A DNA stretch of 64,000 bases from Pandoraea horticolens (GTDB taxonomy: Bacteria; Pseudomonadota; Gammaproteobacteria; Burkholderiales; Burkholderiaceae), in contig NZ_CABPSM010000008.1 of assembly GCF_902459555.1 (NCBI RefSeq), positions 186,001-250,000 on the forward strand. The letters are read 5' to 3'. A program made the position numbers and the translations under genes. Shown one piece after another: positions 52,219-60,008 of the stretch; the first letter of the stretch is position 1; every line of letters begins with the position of its first letter. The notes under the pieces are model-generated. The model worked only from the letters and a program-made list of their open reading frames with translations. It had not been told where the DNA came from and searched no databases.

Positions 52219-53505
52219 ATGACCACAGCCACTGCCGCCGGCGCCCGCATCGGCCGCGACGCATCCTCACACACCTGGCGCGCGGTGGTATCCGCGTCCA
52301 TCGGTAACGCGCTCGAATGGTTCGATCTCGTCGTGTACGGCTTTTTCGCCGTCACCATCGCGAAGCTGTTCTTCCCCGCGCACGACGACACGACTTCGCT
52401 GTTGCTCACGCTCGGCACGTTCGGCGTGTCGTTTTTCATGAGGCCACTGGGGGCCGTCGTGATTGGCGTGTATGCCGATCGCCGGGGACGCCGTGAGGCA
52501 CTGACGCTGACCATTCTGTTGATGATGGCGGGTACGGCCATCATCGCGTTCATGCCGACGTACGAGACGATCGGCGTGCTGGCGCCGGTGGGTATCGTGC
52601 TCGCGCGCATGATTCAGGGCTTCTCCGCGGGCGGTGAGTTCGGCAGCGCGACGGCCTTTCTCGCCGAGCACGCACCGCGACGCCGCGGTTTTTTCGCGAG
52701 CTTTCAGGTGGCAAGTCAGGGGCTGACGACGCTGCTCGCCGCCGGCTTCGGTGCGGTGCTCACCAGCACGCTCTCGCCCGAGCAGATGCAGAGCTGGGGG
52801 TGGCGCGTGCCGTTCCTGTTCGGATTGCTGATCGGACCGGTGGCGTACTACATCCGCCGGCATGTCAGCGAGACGCCCGAGTTTCTCGAGGCCGAACCGA
52901 CGCAGACGCCGCTGCGCGACACGTTCGAGCATCAGAAGATGCGTCTGCTGCTGGCCGTGGGCGCGGTGGTCGTTGCAACGGTGTCGACCTACCTCGTGCT
53001 GTACATGCCGACGTATGCAATCAAGCAACTCGGGTTGCCTGCGTCCGTGGCCTTTGCGGCAACAGTCGCGACAGGGATCGTGCAGATGTTCCTGTCGCCG
53101 GTCGTGGGCGCGTGGTCCGACCGTGTGGGCCGCGCGAGGCCGATGACGATGGCGGCCGCGGCGTTGCTGGTGTCGATCTGGCCGATGTTCTGGCTACTCT
53201 CGACATACCCGAGCTTCGGCATGATGCTCGCATTGCAGACGCTGCTTGGGGTGTTGATGACGATGTACTTCGCGCCGCTGCCGGCGCTCGCGTCGGAGAT
53301 CTTCCCGGTCAAGACGCGAACGACGGGCTTGTCGCTCTCGTACAACCTGTCGGTGACGTGCTTCGGCGGCTTCGCACCGTTCATCCTGACGTGGCTGATC
53401 AACGTGACGGGTAGCAAACTGGCGCCGAGCTTCTACATGATGGCCGCCGCCGCCGTAGGTCTCGCCGCCCTGAGTCAGGTGTATCGTCACACGGGGGTGC
53501 GGTGA
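52219..53505 (+). CDS. MFS transporter of the metabolite:H+ symporter (MHS) type
   Basis: The 428-residue protein has about 12 membrane helices. The MHS start VVSASIGNALEWFDLVVYGFFAVTIAKLFFP is clear. The family loops GVYADRRGRREALTLTI and RMIQGFSAGGEFGSATAFLAEHAP are present, as is WGWRVPFLFGLLIGPVAYYIRRHVSETPEF. Members import citrate, shikimate, alpha-ketoglutarate, proline or aromatic acids. It lies 77 bases after the aminotransferase gene on the same strand, with GGAGAC before its ATG, and is probably cotranscribed. An aromatic or keto-acid substrate is inferred from context only. Confidence 0.92.
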   Translation: MTTATAAGARIGRDASSHTWRAVVSASIGNALEWFDLVVYGFFAVTIAKLFFPAHDDTTSLLLTLGTFGVSFFMRPLGAVVIGVYADRRGRREALTLTILLMMAGTAIIAFMPTYETIGVLAPVGIVLARMIQGFSAGGEFGSATAFLAEHAPRRRGFFASFQVASQGLTTLLAAGFGAVLTSTLSPEQMQSWGWRVPFLFGLLIGPVAYYIRRHVSETPEFLEAEPTQTPLRDTFEHQKMRLLLAVGAVVVATVSTYLVLYMPTYAIKQLGLPASVAFAATVATGIVQMFLSPVVGAWSDRVGRARPMTMAAAALLVSIWPMFWLLSTYPSFGMMLALQTLLGVLMTMYFAPLPALASEIFPVKTRTTGLSLSYNLSVTCFGGFAPFILTWLINVTGSKLAPSFYMMAAAAVGLAALSQVYRHTGVR

Positions 53506-53532
53506 TGTCGAGCCGCTGACCGGCAGATCGTC

Positions 53533-53558
53533 AAAAAAGGCACCGAGGTGCTTTTTTT
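53533..53558. terminator. Bidirectional terminator between the MFS and reductase genes
   Basis: A short GCAC/GTGC stem with A and T runs on either side (six A, seven T) lies between the convergent genes, usable in both directions. Confidence 0.8.
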
Positions 53559-53587
53559 ACTTCGCCAGACGACCGGCTTATTGTGGA

Positions 53588-54577
53588 TTATTGTGGATAC
53601 AATCCATGCACCCGCCCGAAGAGCCGCGTCAGGCCGAGCAAGGCATCGATGTTGGGCGTGGGGACGGCTACGCGCTGGCCGATCTCTCGCACTGCGCCGA
53701 CCAACGCGTCGAGCTCGATAGGACGCTGCGCTTGCACGTCCTGCAGCATCGACGTCTTGACCGCGCCCAGCTTCGCCGTCACCTCATGCCGGTCCTCGGG
53801 CGACTGCCCGATCGCGCAACCGATCTTCGCGCCAATCGCCGCCGCCTCGCGCATCGCCGCCGAGCAGAACGCCCGCACGAGCGGATCGTCCAGCAACCGG
53901 TCGATGGTCGCTCCCGTAATCGCCGAGACCGGATTCATCGTCAGATTGCCCCACAGCTTGTACCAGATGTCGAGACGCACGTTCTCCGACGCCGTCACAT
54001 CGAAACCCGCACGCGCCAGCAGTGCCGCAAGCCGCTGCACACGCTCGCTCGTTCCGCCGCCCGGCTCGCCGATGATGAGGCCACGCCCCATCTTGTGATC
54101 GACCAGTCCCGGCGCCGGTGTCGCCGCGCTCGCATGCACCACACAACCGATCACGTTTGCCTGCGGAATCGCCGCGCCAATCGTCCCTTGCGGGTCGACG
54201 CTCGTCAACGTCTCGTCGCCGAAAGGCGTCACGCCTTTGCAAAACCACCAGGGCACGCCGTTCATCGCGGGCAGCACCAGCGTCTGCGGCCCGAGCAACG
54301 GCGCGACGCACGCAGCCACTTGCGCGAGCGCCGGTCCCTTCACCGCAATCACGACCAGATCCTGAGCGCCCAGCTTCGCAGCCTCTTCCATCGGATACAC
54401 CGCAGCGACCGGCGCCGCCGTCAGCGTCTCTCCCTGCTTCACTCGCCAGCCGTGCTCACGCAGCGCCGCCAGCGTCGCGCCGCGCGCCAGCGCACTGACC
54501 TGCGCCTCGCCCGTTGCCGCGAGCTTCAAACCGAGCAAGCCGCCGATGGCACCCGCGCCAATGATCGTCACCTTCAT
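53588..54577 (-). CDS. 2-dehydropantoate 2-reductase family protein
   Basis: The 329-residue protein begins with an NADP-binding loop, MKVTIIGAGAIGGLLGLKLA. KGPALAQVAACVAPLLGPQTLVLPAMNGVPWW is the family segment with the conserved Asn. The C-terminal helical domain has the catalytic Lys region in YKLWGNLTMNPVSAITGATIDRLLDD and TSMLQDVQAQRPIELDALVGAV. True PanE makes pantoate, but biosynthetic panE would not be expected as the last gene of a ring-cleavage operon. It may instead reduce another 2-oxo acid. It starts only 4 bases after the FAH-domain gene, so cotranscription is nearly certain. The stop region contains a tandem TTATTGTGGA repeat. Confidence 0.9.
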   Translation of the reverse strand: MKVTIIGAGAIGGLLGLKLAATGEAQVSALARGATLAALREHGWRVKQGETLTAAPVAAVYPMEEAAKLGAQDLVVIAVKGPALAQVAACVAPLLGPQTLVLPAMNGVPWWFCKGVTPFGDETLTSVDPQGTIGAAIPQANVIGCVVHASAATPAPGLVDHKMGRGLIIGEPGGGTSERVQRLAALLARAGFDVTASENVRLDIWYKLWGNLTMNPVSAITGATIDRLLDDPLVRAFCSAAMREAAAIGAKIGCAIGQSPEDRHEVTAKLGAVKTSMLQDVQAQRPIELDALVGAVREIGQRVAVPTPNIDALLGLTRLFGRVHGLYPQ

Positions 54578-54581
54578 ACCT

Positions 54582-55532
54582 TCACTCCTGTCGATGTGCC
54601 GCGAGTCGATAGTTTTCCTTGAATCGCTTCGGCACCCGTTCATCGAAACCCAGCGCCACCCGGCGCACTTCGGGACTGTCGCCCGGCGCATGCCCCACAC
54701 CTAACGCCGCCGCACGCGGCGCGTCGATACGCACGACCATGCCGGAAAGCCGTCCGAGTTCCGTGATCTCGCACTCCACGAGATCGCCGGCGTCCACAGA
54801 GCGCGAATGGCAGGGCGTGCCCATCAGGATCACGTCGCCCGGCACCAGCGTGATGTGCCGCGCAATGTCCGCGATCACGTAGTGCGGGCCCCAGATCGTC
54901 TCGTCGCCGATATGCGCTTCCTGCACAACGCGTCCGTTGCGATACGTGCGCAATGTCTGCGCGAATAGATTCACGCCGCGCACGATGCCGGGGCCGACGG
55001 GCAACAGCGTATCCGCGCCCTTCACGCGCAGCATCGAACCCTGATCCGTGTCGCGAAAGTCTTGCAGTCCCATATCCAGCGCCGGGCAAAAGCCTTCGAT
55101 GTAATCCCACGCCTCGTCCGGTAGCACATTCCGGCACGTACGCCCGATCACTACGGCGTACTCGCCCTCGTAGTTCAGATAGCGGCAGTCCGCTGGTTTG
55201 AGGATCTGCCCGCCGTGGCCGTTCAGCGAGGTCGGCGGCTTCGTGAAGTACGTCGGGGTGTCCGTCGGCTTCGGCTTGTTGCGCGTCTCCATGCTACGCG
55301 AGCGATAGGAGATATGCACTGCGACAATTTTCGACGGCTCGACCGGTGGCAGATGCACCACCGTCTGCGGATCGACGGTACGCCCGTCGTCGAGCCGCAG
55401 CAGTCCGCGCTCGGCCCCTTCCTCGACGATCGTGCCCCAGAACGCGCTGCCGCCGAGCAGGATGCGACGGCGTTCGACACGCGGTCCGCACATCACGGCA
55501 GGCAATTCGCGCAACGGAAATTCGAAGTCCAT
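54582..55532 (-). CDS. Fumarylacetoacetate hydrolase-family protein (HpaG-like)
   Basis: The 316-residue protein has one FAH domain. KIVAVHISYRSRSMETRN, TPTYFTKPPTSLNGHGGQI, NYEGEYAVVIGRTCRNV with the metal-ligand Glu pair, and DIARHITLVPGDVILMGTPCHSRSVDAGDLVECEI are diagnostic. In the homoprotocatechuate route HpaG carries two such domains, for decarboxylation and isomerisation. Here only one copy exists, with a longer N-terminal part. It may therefore do one of the steps, or both. It lies 12 bases after the dioxygenase gene. Confidence 0.9.
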   Translation of the reverse strand: MDFEFPLRELPAVMCGPRVERRRILLGGSAFWGTIVEEGAERGLLRLDDGRTVDPQTVVHLPPVEPSKIVAVHISYRSRSMETRNKPKPTDTPTYFTKPPTSLNGHGGQILKPADCRYLNYEGEYAVVIGRTCRNVLPDEAWDYIEGFCPALDMGLQDFRDTDQGSMLRVKGADTLLPVGPGIVRGVNLFAQTLRTYRNGRVVQEAHIGDETIWGPHYVIADIARHITLVPGDVILMGTPCHSRSVDAGDLVECEITELGRLSGMVVRIDAPRAAALGVGHAPGDSPEVRRVALGFDERVPKRFKENYRLAAHRQE

Positions 55533-55544
55533 GGTCTCGCCTTG

Positions 55545-56408
55545 TCAGAGGGTATCGAACCAGATATGCACGTTGCCGGTGCCGCGCGCGTTCTCGTACT
55601 CGGACAACACCGTGCCCGCGTTACGGCACGCCGCACCGCCCAACGCCCCCACCATCTGCAAATAGTGCGCCCCGTGCGCTTCCCACGGCCGCTTGCGGTA
55701 GTCCTCGTCCCACTCTGCCAGAATCCGGTCGTGACGCCCCTCTCGAAACGCCTCGATCGCCCGCTTGTCGCTCGCGATATTCTCCGGACGCGACACATTG
55801 CTCTCGTGAAAAATGCGCGGATGATTCGGCTTCCAGTCGATACCGTTGAACTTGTGACTCAACGCCCCCGACGCCAGCATCACCACGCGCAGATGACTGC
55901 GGCGAATCGCCTCGCCAATCACTTCGCCCGATTGCAGGAAATGCGGCGTCTCGCAGTTCTGGCACGAACTCACGGTGACAATCGGCCACGCGTCGAGCCG
56001 CATCTGCTTGATGACGTTGATCGTCGGGTAATGACGCGGCAAATCGGGATGCTGCACCGCGCGGGCGCGCACGCCATGCTCGCGGGCGACGGCGTCGATG
56101 CCCAGCGCCAGTTCCGGATGCCCGCGATAGTCGTACGGCACACCGTGCAGATACCACGGCATCTCGTCGGAGATGTACATGCCCGAGTAGTGCGCACCGC
56201 CATCGATCAGGTGATAGCCCGTGGTGAACCAGTGCGAGTCGAAAATCACGATGACGTCCGGACGTGCCGCCACGATGTGCTCACGCACCCGTGCATAGCC
56301 GGGAATCAGGTCCGAATCCGCGCCCGCGCCCTGCAACACGCGAAACTCCTCACACTGCATCAAGCCGGGGTGATGCGACACCAGTGCCGCGCCGACGATC
56401 TGTCCCAT
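55545..56408 (-). CDS. Extradiol ring-cleavage dioxygenase (HpaD/HpcB-like, class III)
   Basis: The 287-residue enzyme resembles 3,4-dihydroxyphenylacetate 2,3-dioxygenase of the LigB type. The N-terminal metal His pair is in AALVSHHPGLM, and IVIFDSHWFTTGYHLIDGGAHYSGMYISDEMPWYLHGVPYDYRGHPELA matches HpcB closely. SSCQNCETPHFLQSGEVIGEAI and VMLASGALSHKFNGIDW complete the active site. Substrate specificity cannot be fixed from sequence; the neighbouring hpaH and hpaI favour a carboxymethyl catechol. Confidence 0.9.
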   Translation of the reverse strand: MGQIVGAALVSHHPGLMQCEEFRVLQGAGADSDLIPGYARVREHIVAARPDVIVIFDSHWFTTGYHLIDGGAHYSGMYISDEMPWYLHGVPYDYRGHPELALGIDAVAREHGVRARAVQHPDLPRHYPTINVIKQMRLDAWPIVTVSSCQNCETPHFLQSGEVIGEAIRRSHLRVVMLASGALSHKFNGIDWKPNHPRIFHESNVSRPENIASDKRAIEAFREGRHDRILAEWDEDYRKRPWEAHGAHYLQMVGALGGAACRNAGTVLSEYENARGTGNVHIWFDTL

Positions 56409-56453
56409 GTTGCTCTCCTCCTATCTCGTTGTTATGTCGCTGTGCGCGGCGCA

Positions 56454-57929
56454 TCAGCGATGGCTGAAACTCGCCTTGAACGGCTGCCGGGGTACGACGA
56501 CATCCTTGACGTCGCAGAAGAATTCGAAACTCCAGTCGCCGCCTTCGCGTCCGATGCCCGAGCGCTTGATGCCGCCGAACGGCGCGGCCAGATCACGAAT
56601 GCCGAAACTGTTGATCCAGATGAAGCCGGTGCAAACGCGCTCCGCCACGGCAATGGCATGCGCCTCGTCGCCGTAGCACACGCCGCCCAGCCCGTAGTCG
56701 GTGCCGTTGGCCATGTCGACGGCCTCGTCGTCGTTTGCGAATGTTTGCAGCGTGAGCACGGGACCGAAGACTTCCTGCTGTACGATCTCGTCGCGTTGAC
56801 GCAAATCCGTGAGCAGCGTCGGCGCGAAATACTGTGCACCGAACGGATGCCGTGTGCCGCCCCACAGCGCGCGCGCGCCCCCTGCGACGGCACGTTCGAC
56901 GAAGCTCTGCACGCGCTCCAGTTGGCGCATGTGGATGATCGGACCGATCTCGGTGGCACCGTCGCGCGGATCGCCCACCACCAGACGCTCAACCTGCGCG
57001 CGCAGCTTTTCGGTAAACAGGGTTACCACGCTGGCATCCACCAGCAAACGGGTGCCCGCCAGGCACACCTGTCCCGCGTTGCGATACATCAGTGCAGCGG
57101 TTGCTGCGGCGGCGTCGAGATCGGCGTCCGCCAGCACGATGAAGGCCGACTTGCCGCCCAGTTCCAGACTGCAAGGCACGAGGTTGGCCGCCGCCGTCTT
57201 TGCGATCCACTTGGCCGTTGCCACCGAGCCCGTGAACGAGATGCGGGCGAGCCGTGCGTCGCTCACGAGCGCCGCCCCAGTCACCACACCCGAGCCCTGC
57301 AACAGATTGAACACACCGGGCGGCAAGCCCGCCTCGTGCGCGCAGTCGGCGAGCAGCGAGGAAGTGAGCGGCGCCCACTCCGGTGCCTTCAGCACCACCG
57401 TGTTGCCAGACGCAAGCGCCGGACCGACCTTCCATGTCGCCAGCATCAGCGGCGAATTCCATGGCGTAATCACCGCGACCACACCCGCCGGATCGTGACG
57501 CACGAGGTGGCGCGCCTGCGGCGTCTCGATCACGCGGTCTTGCAACGTCAATGCATGTTCGGCAAACCATGTGAGGTTCTGCATCGCCCGCGGCACCACG
57601 CCATGCGCCATACGCGAGCGCAGCACACCCGCGTCGGAACTCTCCAACGTGGCGAAAGCGTCGGCGCGACGCCCGATCGCCTCGGCGAAGCGCTGGAGAT
57701 ACGGCTGACGCCCCGCCGCACCCAGCGCCGCCCACGAGGGAAACGCCAGCGCCGCCGACGTCACCGCCGCATCGACATGCGCCAAACTGCCACTGGCGAT
57801 GTCCCCAAGCCGCGTCTGGTCGATGGGCGAGGCGCACTCGAAGGTGTCGTCGGACGCCACGCGGCGGCCGTCGATATAGTGGTTGGGCGAAACCGATACG
57901 CCGGCGACGTCAAAGCGGGTAGCACTCAT
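56454..57929 (-). CDS. hpaE: Aldehyde dehydrogenase, probably 5-carboxymethyl-2-hydroxymuconate semialdehyde dehydrogenase
   Basis: The 491-residue NAD-dependent enzyme has SPNHYIDGRRVASDDTFECASP at the N-terminus. The active site is intact: VITPWNSPLMLATWKVGPALASGNTVVLKAPEWAP (cofactor), FTGSVATAKWI, the general-base Glu in CSLELGGKSAFIV and the catalytic Cys in NAGQVCLAGTRLL. FGPVLTLQTF and PFGGIKRSGIGREGGDWSFEFF are typical of the HpaE/BetB group. Position between hpaI and the dioxygenase fits oxidation of the ring-cleavage semialdehyde to the dicarboxylate. Confidence 0.88.
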   Translation of the reverse strand: MSATRFDVAGVSVSPNHYIDGRRVASDDTFECASPIDQTRLGDIASGSLAHVDAAVTSAALAFPSWAALGAAGRQPYLQRFAEAIGRRADAFATLESSDAGVLRSRMAHGVVPRAMQNLTWFAEHALTLQDRVIETPQARHLVRHDPAGVVAVITPWNSPLMLATWKVGPALASGNTVVLKAPEWAPLTSSLLADCAHEAGLPPGVFNLLQGSGVVTGAALVSDARLARISFTGSVATAKWIAKTAAANLVPCSLELGGKSAFIVLADADLDAAAATAALMYRNAGQVCLAGTRLLVDASVVTLFTEKLRAQVERLVVGDPRDGATEIGPIIHMRQLERVQSFVERAVAGGARALWGGTRHPFGAQYFAPTLLTDLRQRDEIVQQEVFGPVLTLQTFANDDEAVDMANGTDYGLGGVCYGDEAHAIAVAERVCTGFIWINSFGIRDLAAPFGGIKRSGIGREGGDWSFEFFCDVKDVVVPRQPFKASFSHR

Positions 57930-57981
57930 GCCATGTCTCTTGCAAAAGGGTGGGGAAAGGCGTGGAGCGCGCGACGCGTCC

Positions 57982-58767
57982 TCAGCGCGTCTCGTCTTTG
58001 CCGAGGGCGAACTTCGCGGCCAGCGAACGGCTCGCGCTCGCGAGCAACGCGGTGTCGATGCCCACCGCGATGAAGGTCACACCCTGGTCGAGGTAGTGAC
58101 GGGCAAGCGCCTCGTCAGCACACAAGATGCCGGCGGCTTTGCCCGCGCGGCGAATACGTGCAATGCCATCGTCGATGGCCTTGCGCACCTCGGGATGCGT
58201 TGCCTGACCGAGATAGCCCATCGATGCGGCGAGATCGGCCGGACCGATGAACACGCCGTCCACGCCATCGACGGCGGCAATGTCGTCGACCTGCGCCAGC
58301 GCGTCGGCCGTCTCCACTTGCACGAGCAGACAGGTCGCATCGTTCGCGGCGTGCAGATAGTCGTCGTAGCGATTCCACCGCGAGGAGCGAGCCAACCCGC
58401 TGCCTACGCCGCGTATGCCCTGCGGCGGATAGCGCGTGGCGCTGACGAGGGCCTGAGCCATCGCGGCGGATTCAACCATCGGCACGAGCAGCGTCGTCGC
58501 ACCGATTTCGAGTACCTGCTTGATCAGAACGGCATCGCCATGGGGCAACCGCACGATGGGATGCGTCGGGTACGGCGCCACCGCCTGCAATGTCGCCAGC
58601 ATCGTGCGCAAGTCGTTCGGCGCGTGCTCGCCGTCGATCGCCAGCCAGTCGAAGCCGCTGCCCGCGCACAATTCGGCAGCGTACGGTGTCGCCAGTCCCA
58701 ACCACAGACCGATCTGACGCTCGCCGCGTGCGAGTGCCTGCTTGAAGAGATTCGGGGGTGTTTTCAT
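57982..58767 (-). CDS. hpaI: 2,4-dihydroxyhept-2-ene-1,7-dioate aldolase
   Basis: The 261-residue class II aldolase splits the last pathway intermediate into pyruvate and succinate semialdehyde. It is strongly like E. coli Hpa[39 protein letters not shown] with catalytic Arg/His residues, [47 protein letters not shown] and the metal Glu/Asp in VQVETADAL and [15 protein letters not shown]. It lies between hpaH and the dehydrogenase with short gaps. Confidence 0.95.
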   Translation of the reverse strand: MKTPPNLFKQALARGERQIGLWLGLATPYAAELCAGSGFDWLAIDGEHAPNDLRTMLATLQAVAPYPTHPIVRLPHGDAVLIKQVLEIGATTLLVPMVESAAMAQALVSATRYPPQGIRGVGSGLARSSRWNRYDDYLHAANDATCLLVQVETADALAQVDDIAAVDGVDGVFIGPADLAASMGYLGQATHPEVRKAIDDGIARIRRAGKAAGILCADEALARHYLDQGVTFIAVGIDTALLASASRSLAAKFALGKDETR

Positions 58768-58824
58768 GACATCGGCTCCAGTGAGGTACGGATGGACGGG
58801 GGCGGCGCGCCCCCTCGCACGAGG

Positions 58825-59634
58825 TTAGACGAAGCGCACGCCGATGGCGCCAAGCGGGCCGTAGTCGGCGTGGAAGACGTCGCCCGCGGCGCAGGCCACG
58901 GGCCGCGTAAACGACCCGGCCAGTACGATTTCGCCTGCCTGCAACCCTTCGTCGAATGCCCCTAGCTTGTTGGCGAGCCACGCAATGCCGTTGCCTGGAT
59001 GGTTGAGTACGGCCGCACTCAGGCCCGACTCTTCGATCACGCCGTTGCGATAGAGCAGTGCACCTGTCCAGCGCAGATCGACGGCGTCCGGTTTCACGGG
59101 ACGCCCGCCAAGAATCACCGCCGCATTGGCCGCGTTGTCGGCAATCGTGTCGAAGACCTTGCGTGGCGCTTTCGTGTCGCGGTCGAACAGCTCGATGCGG
59201 CCGTCGATCAATTCGAGTGCCGGCGTCACCCACGCGGTGGCGTCGAGCACGTCGAACAGCGTGACACCCGGCCCCTTGAGCGGCTTGGCCAGAATGAATG
59301 CCAACTCCACTTCGAGGCGCGGCACGATGAAGCGCGAGGCCTCGAGCGTCGCACCGTCGGCCACGAGCATGTCGTCGAGCAGTGTGCCGTGATCGGGTTC
59401 GGCAATTTGCGCGGTAACCTGCATGGCGCGCGACGTCAGCCCGATCTTGTGCCCGATCATGCGACGGCCTTGCGCGTACTTCAACGCCAGCCACGCTTGC
59501 GAAATCGCGTAGCTGTCGGCAATCGTCATGTCGGGATAGCGGCGCGAAAACTGCATGACAGGCGTGCGGCTGCGCTCGGCATCGTGCAACTCGCGGGCAA
59601 GGGTCTGATGAATCGAGGCGTCGAGCTTCGGCAT
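58825..59634 (-). CDS. hpaH: 2-oxo-hept-4-ene-1,7-dioate hydratase
   Basis: The 269-residue enzyme hydrates the unsaturated keto diacid before aldol cleavage. It matches HpaH along its length: [80 protein letters not shown] with the metal ligands, [26 protein letters not shown] and [19 protein letters not shown] 59634 ([10 protein letters not shown]) has GGAGAC about 8 bases upstream. It is the first gene of the operon, and the LysR-type 18-mer lies 86 bases upstream. Confidence 0.95.
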   Translation of the reverse strand: MPKLDASIHQTLARELHDAERSRTPVMQFSRRYPDMTIADSYAISQAWLALKYAQGRRMIGHKIGLTSRAMQVTAQIAEPDHGTLLDDMLVADGATLEASRFIVPRLEVELAFILAKPLKGPGVTLFDVLDATAWVTPALELIDGRIELFDRDTKAPRKVFDTIADNAANAAVILGGRPVKPDAVDLRWTGALLYRNGVIEESGLSAAVLNHPGNGIAWLANKLGAFDEGLQAGEIVLAGSFTRPVACAAGDVFHADYGPLGAIGVRFV

Positions 59635-60008
59635 CGCGTTGTCTCCATGATGCCGCCCGGCGCAGGCGGCATGTTTTGTCGGTCGATAGCCGCTATTCTT
59701 ACGGTCGCCCGCGCCACCGACAATCAATCGATTTTGGGTGATTCATAAGTAAAACTGGATAATCGCGCGTCACCTGATGACACCCCATCCACGCGGAATG
59801 CCCTCGCTGTCTTCGTCTTCATCCCGGCCGCCACCGCCCATTGGCAACCGAGACTCAGGAAGACAAATTATGAATGAGAGTGATTTGCATTTATAATTCG
59901 CAACGCTTTATTACAACGCGTTAAGCGTAACGATCCGAATGCCGCTGCCTGCGATTCTGCCAGCGGCCAGCGCTCGCCACACTCCCGCAGTCACGAAGGT
60001 CAGCCAAG
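59635..60008. promoter_or_regulatory. hpaH / TonB-receptor divergent region with LysR-type and Fur-type sites
   Basis: ACAATCAATCGATTTTGG at 59720-59737 duplicates the site beside the LysR gene. On the minus strand a TTGTCG with TAAGAA 16 bases later lies just downstream of it, a possible hpaH promoter. For the receptor, TATAAT at 59892-59897 with TTATGA 18 bases upstream brackets GAATGAGAGTGATTTGCAT (59872-59890), which resembles a Fur box. About 100 bases of leader follow. Confidence 0.65.

Noticed and set aside
53578-53600. Tandem TTATTGTGGA repeat at the reductase stop codon
   Set aside because: Two 10-base copies only; it duplicates the stop region but shows no sign of function or of a mobile element.
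55215-58073. A 952-residue open frame on the plus strand
   Set aside because: It is antisense to the hpa-type operon, whose minus-strand proteins match known families along their whole length. Long antisense frames are common in GC-rich DNA.
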